In this document: piece after piece, positions 49,221-58,262 of the stretch
How positions within the stretch are numbered: the stretch's first letter is position 1
How the letters are laid out: each line of letters opens with the position of its first letter
Source: Halomonas sp. UBA3074
GTDB lineage: Bacteria; Pseudomonadota; Gammaproteobacteria; Pseudomonadales; Halomonadaceae
Length of the DNA: 64,000 bases
Assembly: GCF_002366715.1 (NCBI RefSeq)
Contig: NZ_DFBS01000022.1
Location: forward strand, 135,620-199,619
Direction: 5' to 3'
Position numbers and translations under genes: made by a program
Notes under the pieces: model-generated
Databases searched by the model: none
What the model saw: the letters and a program-made list of their open reading frames with translations, nothing else
What the model was told of the DNA's origin: nothing

Positions 49221-50077
49221 GCGGGCCGAGGGCGACGATTGACATTAATCACGATCAAAGCGATGCCTGCGACCACCAAACCGCCGCCCATTAGTTTATG
49301 AAAGCCTAGGCTGTCGCCCATCAAAAGCGCGCCTAGGCCGACCGCCAATACCGGGACCAGTAGCGTCATGGGCACCACGCGGTTAACCGGATGGCGACGC
49401 AATAGCGCGTACCAAATGCCGTAAGCAACAATCGACGACATGACCGCGGTGTAAATCATCGCTCCCCAGCCTATCCAGCTTGCCTGCTGAATCGCCTGCC
49501 ATTGACCGCTTTCAAACAGCCATGAGCCCAGCGCCACCTGTGGCACTGCAAACAGCGCCACCCAGCCGGCCAGTGCTAGCGGTGCGATGGGTGGGCCGCG
49601 CTTGATCAACAGCTGTGATACCGCCCAAGCGAAAGCACTCATTAGTAAGATGCTTAACGGTAACGGCGAAGGCAGCGTGGGGCCCCCCGCGAGCACGACC
49701 ACGCCTGCAAAAGAAAGCAACAACCCGGCAATCCGCTTGGGCCCCAGCCGCTCTTTCAAAAACACCACGGCCAGCAGCGTGGCGAAGGGTGTGCCCATTT
49801 GTACCAACAGCGCCCCTGTCCCCGCTTCTGCTTGCGCTAACCCAATGAACAGCAGGGCGAAGTGCAGGCTGCCAAAAGTGAAAGAGAGCAGCAGCAAAAA
49901 CGGCAGTTGTACCCGTGCCACCGGATAGAAAGGCACGAGCAAAAGCGCCACCAGCATAAAGCGAAGCGTGGTCATCAACAGCGGCGGCAACTCCACCACG
50001 CCGACCTTGATGACAATGATATTTAACGCCCAAATGGCGATAACAAACAGGCCGAGCAGTAGGTCACGTAGGGGCAC
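49217..50077 (-). CDS. EamA/DMT-family transporter
   Basis: The 286-residue protein has ten hydrophobic segments in two EamA repeats. Landmarks are FVIAIWALNIIVIKVGV near residue 11, QAEAGTGALLVQMGTPFATLLAVVFLKERLGPKRIAGLLLSFAG and LLVPVLAVGLGALLMGDSLGFHKLMGGGLVVAGIALIV. DMT members export amino acids and related metabolites. It starts with GTG (50075-50077), no upstream ATG being in frame with a good site. It is convergent with the DUF192 gene, overlapping at the stops by 4 bases. Confidence 0.88.
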   Translation of the reverse strand: MPLRDLLLGLFVIAIWALNIIVIKVGVVELPPLLMTTLRFMLVALLLVPFYPVARVQLPFLLLLSFTFGSLHFALLFIGLAQAEAGTGALLVQMGTPFATLLAVVFLKERLGPKRIAGLLLSFAGVVVLAGGPTLPSPLPLSILLMSAFAWAVSQLLIKRGPPIAPLALAGWVALFAVPQVALGSWLFESGQWQAIQQASWIGWGAMIYTAVMSSIVAYGIWYALLRRHPVNRVVPMTLLVPVLAVGLGALLMGDSLGFHKLMGGGLVVAGIALIVINVNRRPRPA

Positions 50078-50264
50078 GTTGATGTCCGTTCGTTGAGGGT
50101 CGTTGCTAAATGAAAACGAGGGTCATTGTACCAGCTTGGCTGTCGGCAAAAATAAAACGTGTGAGTATAGAACCCTGCCGCCGTTCACTGGCCGCTTGGC
50201 TACTTTTGGGGGCAGGCCTAGGTCAATGCGGTCTTTATCGCCACCCCCAGGCGGAAAATCCAGA

Positions 50265-51002
50265 TCACTGCAGACGCTGTGCGATCTCTCGCCAGAGTTC
50301 AGCGTAGGCGCGGCCGCCTGGAGTGCTGCGGGCGAATTGCCCGACCGGTGCGCGTTCGAGTCCCATGCGCTCGATTGCACTGGCATTGGGCACGGTCGTG
50401 GACAAGCGCCTCGGCCAGCGTTCGCTGAGGCTATCGATCACCTGACGGTGCAGCGTCTTGCGGCGGTCGGCCAGGGTGATAAATGGCCAGATCGGGCAGG
50501 CCTGTTCGACTGCGTCCAGGTGAGTGTCCAGTTGCTCGAGTGTGCGCAGCGATAGAGTCGTTGGCACTACCGGCACCAGCAGGGCATCGACACTGGAGAA
50601 GATTTGCTCGGCGAGCGCCGACAGGCTTGGCGGGCAGTCGAGTATCACCAGGTCGTAACTGGCCATCACCGGCTTGAGGATTTTGCGCAGTCGGCTAGGC
50701 TTGCGGGTTTCCATCGATGCTTCCAAATCGCGCGAGCCCAGCGCAGCAGGCAGCAGGTCGAGCCCCTCAATGTCAGTCTCGCGGATCGCCCGATCAAGAT
50801 CCGCCTTGCCCTTGACCAGTTTGTCGACACCACCGCCACGCACTTTGGGTTTGCTGCGCAGGTAGAAGGTGGTAGCTGCCTGGGGGTCGATATCCCATAG
50901 CAACACTCGCTTGCCGTCGCGTGCCGCTTCGGCGGCGAGATTGACGGCGGAGGCGGTCTTACCCACGCCGCCCTTGATACTGTAAAGCGCCAGCATCTGC
51001 AT
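50265..51002 (-). CDS. Orphan ParA-family ATPase
   Basis: The 245-residue protein has a deviant Walker A (SIKGGVGKTASAVNLAAEA, residue 8 onward), LLWDIDPQAATTFYL near 40 and LVILDCPPSLSALAEQ near 119, all typical of ParA/MinD-like ATPases. The frame extends to 51050, but ATG 51000-51002 with AAGGAG upstream is correct. No ParB-like gene or parS site is adjacent. Orphan ParA proteins may place other cargo, such as chemoreceptor arrays or PHA granules. Confidence 0.87.
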   Translation of the reverse strand: MQMLALYSIKGGVGKTASAVNLAAEAARDGKRVLLWDIDPQAATTFYLRSKPKVRGGGVDKLVKGKADLDRAIRETDIEGLDLLPAALGSRDLEASMETRKPSRLRKILKPVMASYDLVILDCPPSLSALAEQIFSSVDALLVPVVPTTLSLRTLEQLDTHLDAVEQACPIWPFITLADRRKTLHRQVIDSLSERWPRRLSTTVPNASAIERMGLERAPVGQFARSTPGGRAYAELWREIAQRLQ

Positions 51003-51282
51003 GGGAAACTCCTTGATTGGTAACTGTTTTAGTCTAACCGATTGGCCCACACGGATACGTGACGTTTCTATGACGGCGGCGGCGGTAGTTGCGTCGCACC
51101 GCTGTAATACACGCCGAAAGTCGGTCGTTAATAGCCGATAGAATGGCTTTCCTTCCCCTCAAGAATACCTACAATGGAGTGCTTATCGCCAACATGCACG
51201 CAATACGGCACCGTTATTTAGGCGATAGAGTGATAGACCTCCGAATAACGTCACCATAAAAATCGATAAAAAAGGATCTACC

Positions 51283-52293
51283 ATGACGCTGACACGCTCA
51301 ATGGCTCGTTTCACTGCCGGCTTGGCCGGTGCGGCTCTGCTTTCCGCTTCCCTGTCTGCACAAGCCCGCGAACTCTCGGTTTCTACCGTTTTGTCCGACG
51401 CTTTCCCTTGGGGGCAAGCGGCAGAGAAGTGGGCCGAACTGGTGGAAGAACGCAGCGGGGGTGAGTTGACGCTGCGCGTTTACCCCAACTCTCAGCTTGT
51501 TTCTGGCGACCAAACCCGTGAATTTTCCGCCATGCGTTCCGGTTTGATCGATGCCGCGGTGGGCTCGACCATCAACTGGTCGCCGCAGGTGCCGGAATTG
51601 AATCTTTTCTCGTTGCCGTTCTTCATTCCCGATGAGGCTGCCGTGGATGCGGTCACTGGTGGGGAAGCGGGGGAGTTGGTGTTTGAAGCAATTGAGTCTC
51701 GCGGCGTTATCCCGCTAGCCTGGGGTGAAAACGGTTTCCGTCAGGTTTCCAATTCGCGTGGGCCGATTAGCCAGCCAGACGATCTGGATGGCCTGAAAAT
51801 TCGCGTTGTTGGCTCGCCGCTGTTCCAGGACACCTTCTCAGCACTGGGCGCCGATCCCACGCAAATGAGCTGGACCGACGCTCAGCCAGCGTTGACGACC
51901 GGCGCGGTAGACGGCCAGGAGAATCCGCTGTCGGTGTTTGACGTGGCGCGTATCGACCAAGTCGGTCAGGCGCATTTGACGCTCTGGAACTACATGAATG
52001 ATCCGCTGATTTTCGCCGTCAACCAGCAGGTATGGCAGTCACTCGATGAAGCGCAGCAAACCATGCTGCGTGAAACGGCTAAAGAAGCCGGTGAGTGGGA
52101 AATCGCCATGACCCGTGAAGAGGAGAGCGAGCGGTTAGCGGCGATTCAAGAGCGCGGTGTGACGGTGACCGAGCTTTCTGATGAGCAGTACCAAGCGTTT
52201 GTCGATGCCACCCAGTCCGTTTATGAGAAATGGGCACCGCGTATTGGTGAAGAGGTGGTCGACGCCGCACAAACGGCTATCGACGCACGTTAA
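51283..52293 (+). CDS. TRAP transporter substrate-binding protein, DctP family
   Basis: The 336-residue periplasmic protein has a signal peptide of about 29 residues ending SLSAQA. The mature part begins RELSVSTVLSDAFPWGQAAEKWAEL. Family signatures are GFRQVSNSRGPI, DLDGLKIRVVGSP and DAQPALTTGAVDGQENPLSVFDV. An AAAAGGA precedes the start. It is followed by a terminator and then the two membrane subunits. The substrate is unknown. The sequence differs clearly from the DctP-like protein at 7532. Confidence 0.92.
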   Translation: MTLTRSMARFTAGLAGAALLSASLSAQARELSVSTVLSDAFPWGQAAEKWAELVEERSGGELTLRVYPNSQLVSGDQTREFSAMRSGLIDAAVGSTINWSPQVPELNLFSLPFFIPDEAAVDAVTGGEAGELVFEAIESRGVIPLAWGENGFRQVSNSRGPISQPDDLDGLKIRVVGSPLFQDTFSALGADPTQMSWTDAQPALTTGAVDGQENPLSVFDVARIDQVGQAHLTLWNYMNDPLIFAVNQQVWQSLDEAQQTMLRETAKEAGEWEIAMTREEESERLAAIQERGVTVTELSDEQYQAFVDATQSVYEKWAPRIGEEVVDAAQTAIDAR

Positions 52294-52309
52294 TTACCTA
52301 TGATGTTCT

Positions 52310-52340
52310 AACTCCCGGCCCGCAAGGCTGGGAGTTTTTT
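52310..52340 (+). terminator. intercistronic terminator after the TRAP binding-protein gene
   Basis: AACTCCC-G-GCC pairs with GGC-T-GGGAGTT (one G-T pair) around a five-base loop and a six-T run. It lies 17 bases after dctP and before dctQ. It would let the binding protein outnumber the membrane subunits. Confidence 0.82.
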
Positions 52341-52354
52341 GCTGTGAGGCTGCC

Positions 52355-52834
52355 ATGAAAGGCTTTCCTGATGCACGCCCCGAGCGCTGGCTGGGCGCGC
52401 TGGCGTTAATCATTATCTCATTGATCAGCCTGGGTAATGTTATTACCCGCTATCTGACCGGTGGCTCTTTTTCGTTTACGGAGGAGTTTTCGGTGTTTTT
52501 GTTGGTGGTGCTGACGTTTGCCGGTGCCTCGGTGGCGCTGCGGCGCAACCGGCATATTCGCATCGGTTTTTTGGAGCGTGCACTGCCGCCCAAGTACCGC
52601 CGTGCGCTGATTGTTTTTCAAGCGCTGTGCGGTGCCATTGTGCTGGGTTTGATCACTTGGTATGGCGGCAAGTTGGCTTGGCAGGAGTATCAGTGGGAGT
52701 CGCTTTCGCCTGGGCTGGGGTTGCCGCAGTGGTGGTATTTGGTTTGGTTGCCCGTGCTTTCCGCGGCCATGTTATGGCGCTTGTTCCAGCAGACCGCTGA
52801 CCGTTTGACGGGGAGGCTCACCGATGAGCCCTGA
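52355..52834 (+). CDS. TRAP transporter small permease, DctQ family
   Basis: The 159-residue four-segment membrane protein has LGNVITRYLTGGSFSFTEEFSVFLLVVLTFAGASVALRRNRHIRIGF near residue 26, the DctQ pattern. It overlaps the DctM gene by 11 bases, and GAGG precedes the ATG. Confidence 0.9.
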   Translation: MKGFPDARPERWLGALALIIISLISLGNVITRYLTGGSFSFTEEFSVFLLVVLTFAGASVALRRNRHIRIGFLERALPPKYRRALIVFQALCGAIVLGLITWYGGKLAWQEYQWESLSPGLGLPQWWYLVWLPVLSAAMLWRLFQQTADRLTGRLTDEP

Positions 52835-54128
52835 TGTGTGGATGATTCTGGCCTTTGCAGGCTTGCTGATTGCGGGCGTGCCGGTGGCGTTTTCATTGGC
52901 GCTTTCCGGGGCGGTCGGTATCGTGCTGGGGTTATCGCCGGATATGCTGGCCACCCTAGGCACCAATACCTATAACAGCATTGCCAAATATCCGCTGATT
53001 GCCATTCCGCTGTTTATTTTGACCGGGCTTATTTTTGAACGCTCCGGCGTGGCGCTGCGCTTGGTGCGTTTTGCCCAGGCGCTGATTGGCCCTCGACATG
53101 GCGGCTTGGCGCTGGTTGCGGTGCTGGTGTGCATGATCATGGGCGGTATGAGTGGCTCTGGCCCTGCCGATGCGGCAGCCGTGGCAATGGTGATGCTGCC
53201 CAGTATGACCAAAGCGGGCTACCCCAAGCCGTTTTCCGCTACCTTGATTGCCGCCTCGGCATCGACTGCTATTTTGATTCCACCCTCCGTGGCGCTGATT
53301 CTTTACTCGATCGTGGTGCCGGGGGTCGATTTGCGTGCCTTGTTTGCGGCAGGGCTGTTCCCCGGCATATTGGCAGGCATCGCACTATTGGTGCCAGCCA
53401 TGATCGTCTCCAAACGTTATGGTTGGGAAGGTGGCACCCCGGTGGAAGGCGCCGAACAGCTCAGCGTGCGCACCACTTTTAAGCAGGCGATACCGGCGCT
53501 GTTTGCGCCCGTGCTGATCTTGGGTGGCTTACGCTCAGGCCTGTTTACTCCTACCGAAGCAGCCGTGGTGGCGGTGGCCTACGGGGCGATAGTTGGCCTG
53601 TTTCTTACTCGCGAACTGTCGTTGCGCGATCTGTGGGAGTTGCTGGGTGAGGCGGCGATTATCTCCGGGGTGGTCATGTTGATTATTGCGCTTGCCGGAA
53701 TTTTTGCCTGGGCGGGTACCATGCTGGGCACCTTCCGTCACTTGGCGGAGTGGATCATTAGCCTAACCGACAACGGGGTAGTACTGCTTATTCTGGTCAT
53801 GCTCGCGGTGCTGGTGGCCGGAATGCTGCTGGACGCTATCTCGATTTACCTGATTATGATGCCGATCTTGATTCCCGTGATGCAGCACTTTGAATGGAAC
53901 CCGGTGTGGTTTGGCATTCTCTTGGCCATGAACATCGCCATTGGCCAGTTTACCCCGCCGGTGGCGGTCAACTTGATGGTGACGACTGAGGTGGCAAAAA
54001 TTCGCCTGGAGCAAACGCTGGGCTGGGCGTTGCTGTTTGTGGTGGCCATGGGCTGCGCATTAGCGCTGGTGGCGCTTTTCCCTGCCATCGCGCTGTGGCT
54101 GCCGACGGTGCTGGGCTATAACGTGTGA
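52824..54128 (+). CDS. TRAP transporter large permease, DctM family
   Basis: The 434-residue protein has the usual DctM layout of about 12 hydrophobic segments. Motifs are YPLIAIPLFILTGLIFERSG near residue 56, GPADAAAVAMVMLPSMTKAGYPKPF with the PADAAA variant near 112, ILIPPSVALILYSIVVP, and NIAIGQFTPPVAVNLMVTTEVAK near the C-terminus. It overlaps dctQ and ends the operon. A good GGGGAGG precedes the start. Confidence 0.93.
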   Translation: MSPDVWMILAFAGLLIAGVPVAFSLALSGAVGIVLGLSPDMLATLGTNTYNSIAKYPLIAIPLFILTGLIFERSGVALRLVRFAQALIGPRHGGLALVAVLVCMIMGGMSGSGPADAAAVAMVMLPSMTKAGYPKPFSATLIAASASTAILIPPSVALILYSIVVPGVDLRALFAAGLFPGILAGIALLVPAMIVSKRYGWEGGTPVEGAEQLSVRTTFKQAIPALFAPVLILGGLRSGLFTPTEAAVVAVAYGAIVGLFLTRELSLRDLWELLGEAAIISGVVMLIIALAGIFAWAGTMLGTFRHLAEWIISLTDNGVVLLILVMLAVLVAGMLLDAISIYLIMMPILIPVMQHFEWNPVWFGILLAMNIAIGQFTPPVAVNLMVTTEVAKIRLEQTLGWALLFVVAMGCALALVALFPAIALWLPTVLGYNV

Positions 54129-54508
54129 TTCAGGCTGAGAAAAAAAGAATCATAAGGGATTGCTTATGTCTAGCCATCAGCATCTATCCTTATTCCCTAT
54201 GCCAAAACGGTATGGGGATTAACGCTTACTAAACGTTACCAGCCACTAAACTACTATCGTCCAAGCCCAAATGCGTTTTAAATAGCGAAAGATACTGCGG
54301 CATGTCGTTAAGCTCGCTTTTTTTCGCTAACGGCTTAGTTTTTCGCTAAAGTAGTATTAGCAGGCAGTTAGCAGATTGCTTGTAACAGTTTGTCCTAGAA
54401 AAAGAATGTCTTGAAATACGTTTTGGAGCACGATCGTCTAAGGGAACCATTCACTAGGCGAGCCCAAAGCGCGCAGTACTCATAACATCAATATAAAGAG
54501 GTGTGTTC
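54129..54508. other. long intergenic region with a TTTTTCGCTAA direct repeat
   Basis: The 380-base gap before the TAXI operon has no supported gene. TTTTTCGCTAA occurs at 54320-54330 and again at 54339-54349 (19-base period), which may be regulator half-sites. The rest is moderately AT-rich. The ribosome-binding site AAGAGG lies before 54509. Confidence 0.45.
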
Positions 54509-55489
54509 ATGAAACGCCATACGTTTTCTACCGCTGCTTTCTCCGGTGCGCTACTTGCCGCCGCTGCTTTCGCCTCGCCGGCGATGGCACAGGATGACGA
54601 GCAATTCATCACCATCGGCACCGGTGGCCAAACCGGCGTTTATTACGTCGTAGGTCAGTCGATCTGTCGTTTGGTTAATCGTCTTGAAGACGCCGATATT
54701 AAGTGTAATGCACCTTCTACTGGCGGGTCTGTTGCTAATATCAATGGCATCAAGTCCGGCGAATTGGATATGGGTGTCGCGCAATCGGATGTTCAGTATC
54801 AAGCCTACAACGGTACCGGTAATTTCGAAGGCGAACCCTATGAAGAGCTGCGCGCAGTCTTCCGTGTTCACGGTGAGCCGTTAACCCTGCTAGCGCGTGC
54901 TGATTCAGGCATCGAGAGCCTCGATGATTTAGAAGGCAAGCGCGTCAACATCGGCAACCCAGGCTCAGGCCAACGCAACACCATGGAAGTGGTGATGGAA
55001 GCCAAAGGCTGGACCGAAGACACCTTCTCTTTGGCCTCTCAGCTTGATGCTGCCGAGCAAGCCGCAGCACTCGCCGATAATAACGTCGATGCCATGGTTT
55101 ACGTGGTGGGCCACCCTAACGGTTCCATCCAGGAAGCGACCACTACCGTTGATGCGCGCCTGATCCCACTGAACGACGAAGACATCCAGGGCATTGTCGA
55201 TGAATACCCTTACTACTCTTCATCAGTAATCCCCGGTGGTTTGTATCGCGGTAACGACGAAGATGTCGAAACTTTCGGTGTAGCGGCGACCTTTGTGACC
55301 ACGGCTGAAGCGGATGAAGAAGTTATCTACCAGACCGTTAAAGCGGTGTTTGATAACTTCGATCGTTTCAAGCGCCTGCATCCGGCTTTCGAGAATCTGG
55401 ATCCGGAAGAGATGGTAACTCAAGGGCTTTCTGCACCGTTGCATGATGGCGCGGCGCGTTACTACCGTGAGCAAGGCTGGATCGAGTAA
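54509..55489 (+). CDS. TAXI-family TRAP transporter solute-binding protein
   Basis: The 326-residue protein has a signal peptide (MKRHTFSTAAFSGALLAAAAFASPAMA). The mature part, QFITIGTGGQTGVYYVVGQSICRLVNR, is a TAXI-family hallmark, with NINGIKSGELDMGVAQSDVQYQAYNG and GKRVNIGNPGSGQRNTMEVVME. ATG 54509 is chosen over GTG 54503. TAXI proteins deliver solutes such as glutamate-type or other carboxylates to fused TRAP permeases, here the gene at 55647. A terminator separates the two. Confidence 0.94.
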   Translation: MKRHTFSTAAFSGALLAAAAFASPAMAQDDEQFITIGTGGQTGVYYVVGQSICRLVNRLEDADIKCNAPSTGGSVANINGIKSGELDMGVAQSDVQYQAYNGTGNFEGEPYEELRAVFRVHGEPLTLLARADSGIESLDDLEGKRVNIGNPGSGQRNTMEVVMEAKGWTEDTFSLASQLDAAEQAAALADNNVDAMVYVVGHPNGSIQEATTTVDARLIPLNDEDIQGIVDEYPYYSSSVIPGGLYRGNDEDVETFGVAATFVTTAEADEEVIYQTVKAVFDNFDRFKRLHPAFENLDPEEMVTQGLSAPLHDGAARYYREQGWIE

Positions 55490-55523
55490 TCCTGCAGCCT
55501 GAGGTGTTGCCACCTTAGTAATG

Positions 55524-55557
55524 AATGCGCGGTTACCCCAGGGTACCGCGCATTTTG
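55524..55557 (+). terminator. intercistronic terminator after the TAXI binding-protein gene
   Basis: AATGCGCGG pairs with CCGCGCATT and, with one bulged T, TACCC with GGGTA around a small loop; TTTT follows at 55552. It lies 34 bases after the TAXI stop and before the fused permease, as in the other TRAP loci of this window. Confidence 0.78.
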
Positions 55558-55558
55558 G

Positions 55559-55598
55559 TTTAGGATATTGATAGGGCATTTAGGATGTTGATAGGGCA
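55559..55598 (+). repeat. 20-base tandem duplication
   Basis: Two adjacent 20-base copies (55559-55578 and 55579-55598), TTTAGGATATTGATAGGGCA and the same with one base change, lie in the leader of the fused permease gene. 19 of 20 positions agree. Confidence 0.85.
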
Positions 55599-55646
55599 TT
55601 TCGATATGGCAACTATGTGTCAATCGACTCGGAGCAGGGCAGGCAT

Positions 55647-58250
55647 ATGACAGAAGATAAGAACAGACCATCGGGAGACGGCGTTGACTTGGAGGATATG
55701 GTTGCCTCCAGCGACACGGGCGCTCGTAAACCAGCCGGTATGCCCGGCAAGCTCTTGGTCAGCATTGCGGCAGCGTGGTCTCTGTTTCAATTGTGGATTG
55801 CTTCCCCGGTGCCTTTCGTTCTGGGTTTTGGCGTATTTAGTGCCACGGAAGCCCGCTCTATTCACTTAGCGTTTGCGCTGTTCTTGGCGTATATGGCCTA
55901 TCCGGCACTCAAGCGCTCGCCGCGTGACCGTGTGCCGATCCAAGATTGGGTGCTGGCGGCGGCCGCGGCCTTTTGTGGCGCTTACATGTTCATGTTTTAT
56001 GAGCAGTTATCCCAACGCCCCGGCGCACCGATCCTGCAGGATGTGATTATTGGCATCGCTGGCATACTGCTTTTGCTTGAGGCGACGCGGCGTGCACTTG
56101 GACCGCCGTTGATGGTCGTGGCGTCCGTCTTTCTTGTCTATAGCCTGGCTGGCCCGTGGATGCCGGGTATTCTTTCCCATGGTGGGGTCAGCCTCTATGG
56201 TTTGATCAACCATCAATGGTTAACGACGCAGGGTGTTTTCGGCATCGCCTTGGGGGTTTCTACCAGTTTCGTTTTCCTGTTTGTTCTGTTTGGTGCACTG
56301 CTCGATAAGGCAGGCGCTGGTAACTATTTTATCAAGGTAGCGTTCTCGCTACTTGGCCACTATCGCGGTGGGCCTGCTAAAGCGGCCGTGGTGGCCTCGG
56401 CCATGACCGGTCTGATTTCCGGCTCCTCTATTGCCAACGTGGTGACCACCGGTACCTTTACGGTGCCGATGATGAAGCGCGTTGGGTTCTCCTCGGAAAA
56501 AGCGGGCGCTGTTGAAGTGGCGTCATCGGTCAACGGCCAGATTATGCCGCCGGTAATGGGCGCTGCCGCTTTCTTGATGGTCGAGTATGTAGGCATTTCG
56601 TATGTCGAGGTGATTAAGCATGCCTTCCTGCCCGCGCTCATTTCCTATATCGCGCTGGTCTACATCGTTCACCTTGAGGCCCTAAAGGCCAATATGAAGG
56701 GGCTTCAGAGCAGCAATCCTCCTAAGCCCTTGGTCAACAAAGTGATCGGCTTCCTGGGTGGTCTGCTACTCATGATGGTGACCGCGTTGGCAGTCTATTA
56801 CGGTCTTGGCTGGCTCAAACCGGTGTTGGGCGATGCCACACCTTGGGTAGTCGGCGTTGGGCTGACTGTGATTTATATTGCCCTGCTGAAGCTTGCGTCA
56901 GGTTACCCCGAGCTCGAGCTCGATGATCCTAACGAACCGATCTATTCGCTCCCGCAAACCAAGCCCACGGTGTTGGTTGGCTTGCAGTACATCCTGCCTG
57001 TCATTGTGCTGGTATGGTGTCTGATGGTGGAGCGTTTGTCGCCCGGGCTGTCGGCCTTCTGGGCCACTATTTTCATGATTTTCATCATCCTTACCCAGCG
57101 TCCGATCACGTCGATCTTTCGTGGTCGCAGCGATATGAAGGCGGATCTGCGTGAAGGCGTGATGGATTTATGGAACGGCTTGGTCACCGGTGCTCGCAAC
57201 ATGATTGGTATCGGCATCGCCACAGCCACCGCTGGTATTATCGTCGGCGCTGTCTCCCAGACCGGGGTAGGGCTAGTGCTGGCCGAAGTGGTGGAAACAC
57301 TGGCCATGGGCAACTTGATGCTGATCCTGCTGCTGACGGCGGTGCTTAGCTTGATTCTCGGCATGGGGTTACCGACCACCGCGAACTACATCGTTGTTTC
57401 GGCGCTACTGGCACCGGTGATTGTTAACCTTGGCGCAGAAAATGGCCTATTAGTGCCGCTGATTGCGGTTCACCTGTTCGTGTTCTATTTCGGGATCATG
57501 GCCGACGTGACACCGCCGGTGGGGCTTGCGTCCTTTGCCGCGGCAGCCGTCTCTGGCGGTGACCCTATTCGAACCGGCTTCCAGGCGTTCTATTACAGCC
57601 TGCGCACCGCAGCGTTACCGTTTTTGTTCATCTTTAATACCGACCTACTGCTGATTGATGTGACCTTCTTACAGGGGGTGCTGATCTTTGTGGTCTCCAC
57701 TATCGCCATGCTGATCTTTGCGGCCGCGACTCAGGGCTTCATGATCACCCGCAGCCGCTGGTATGAATCCATCGTGCTGCTGCTGATTGCGTTTACCCTG
57801 TTCCGCCCGGGCTTCTGGATGGACATGATCCATGACCCTTACGAGTCCATTCCGCCTGCGCAATTCGTTGAAGCATTGGGCGATGTCGATGAAGATTCGA
57901 CGTTGCGCCTGCAGATAGCCGGTCTGGATGACTACGGTGATCCAATGAGCACCTATATGACCCTGCCGGTACCGGAAGGTGAAACAGGTCAGGAGCGGCT
58001 TGATAACCTGGGTATGGAGCTGTTTATCGAGGATGACACGGCAATCGTTGATATGGTGACCTACGGCAGCCAAGCGGCGGAACTCGGTTTCGACTTCGAT
58101 CAAGAAATCATCGAAGTATTAGCCCCCGTGAACCGCTGGACGAAAGAGATCATGTGGATTCCAGCATTCCTTATCTTTGGCTTGATTGTCGTCATGCAGC
58201 GCCGTCGGCGTGACAAGCAGCTTGCCGATGAGTCAACTGCATCCGCCTAG
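55647..58250 (+). CDS. TRAP transporter fused permease (4TM/12TM type) with C-terminal extension
   Basis: The 867-residue protein joins a DctQ-like N-terminal part (about residues 30-180) and a DctM-like part (about 190-680). SGSSIANVVTTGTFTVPMMKRVGFSSEKAGAVEVASSVNGQIMPPVMGAAAFLMVEY is the TAXI-permease signature. A C-terminal extension (about residues 720-860) of DUF3394 type, apparently a soluble domain between two hydrophobic segments, closes the protein. ATG 55647 follows AGGGCAGG; an in-frame upstream start at 55617 is less likely. It works with the TAXI protein at 54509. Confidence 0.93.
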   Translation: MTEDKNRPSGDGVDLEDMVASSDTGARKPAGMPGKLLVSIAAAWSLFQLWIASPVPFVLGFGVFSATEARSIHLAFALFLAYMAYPALKRSPRDRVPIQDWVLAAAAAFCGAYMFMFYEQLSQRPGAPILQDVIIGIAGILLLLEATRRALGPPLMVVASVFLVYSLAGPWMPGILSHGGVSLYGLINHQWLTTQGVFGIALGVSTSFVFLFVLFGALLDKAGAGNYFIKVAFSLLGHYRGGPAKAAVVASAMTGLISGSSIANVVTTGTFTVPMMKRVGFSSEKAGAVEVASSVNGQIMPPVMGAAAFLMVEYVGISYVEVIKHAFLPALISYIALVYIVHLEALKANMKGLQSSNPPKPLVNKVIGFLGGLLLMMVTALAVYYGLGWLKPVLGDATPWVVGVGLTVIYIALLKLASGYPELELDDPNEPIYSLPQTKPTVLVGLQYILPVIVLVWCLMVERLSPGLSAFWATIFMIFIILTQRPITSIFRGRSDMKADLREGVMDLWNGLVTGARNMIGIGIATATAGIIVGAVSQTGVGLVLAEVVETLAMGNLMLILLLTAVLSLILGMGLPTTANYIVVSALLAPVIVNLGAENGLLVPLIAVHLFVFYFGIMADVTPPVGLASFAAAAVSGGDPIRTGFQAFYYSLRTAALPFLFIFNTDLLLIDVTFLQGVLIFVVSTIAMLIFAAATQGFMITRSRWYESIVLLLIAFTLFRPGFWMDMIHDPYESIPPAQFVEALGDVDEDSTLRLQIAGLDDYGDPMSTYMTLPVPEGETGQERLDNLGMELFIEDDTAIVDMVTYGSQAAELGFDFDQEIIEVLAPVNRWTKEIMWIPAFLIFGLIVVMQRRRRDKQLADESTASA

Positions 58251-58262
58251 GGGGAGGTCGCT

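Noticed and set aside
50110..50307. Small plus-strand frame resembling a short lipoprotein
   Set aside because: Its end lies antisense to the ParA gene, and the region near its only lipobox-like cysteine (GQCGLY) does not fit a proper lipobox.
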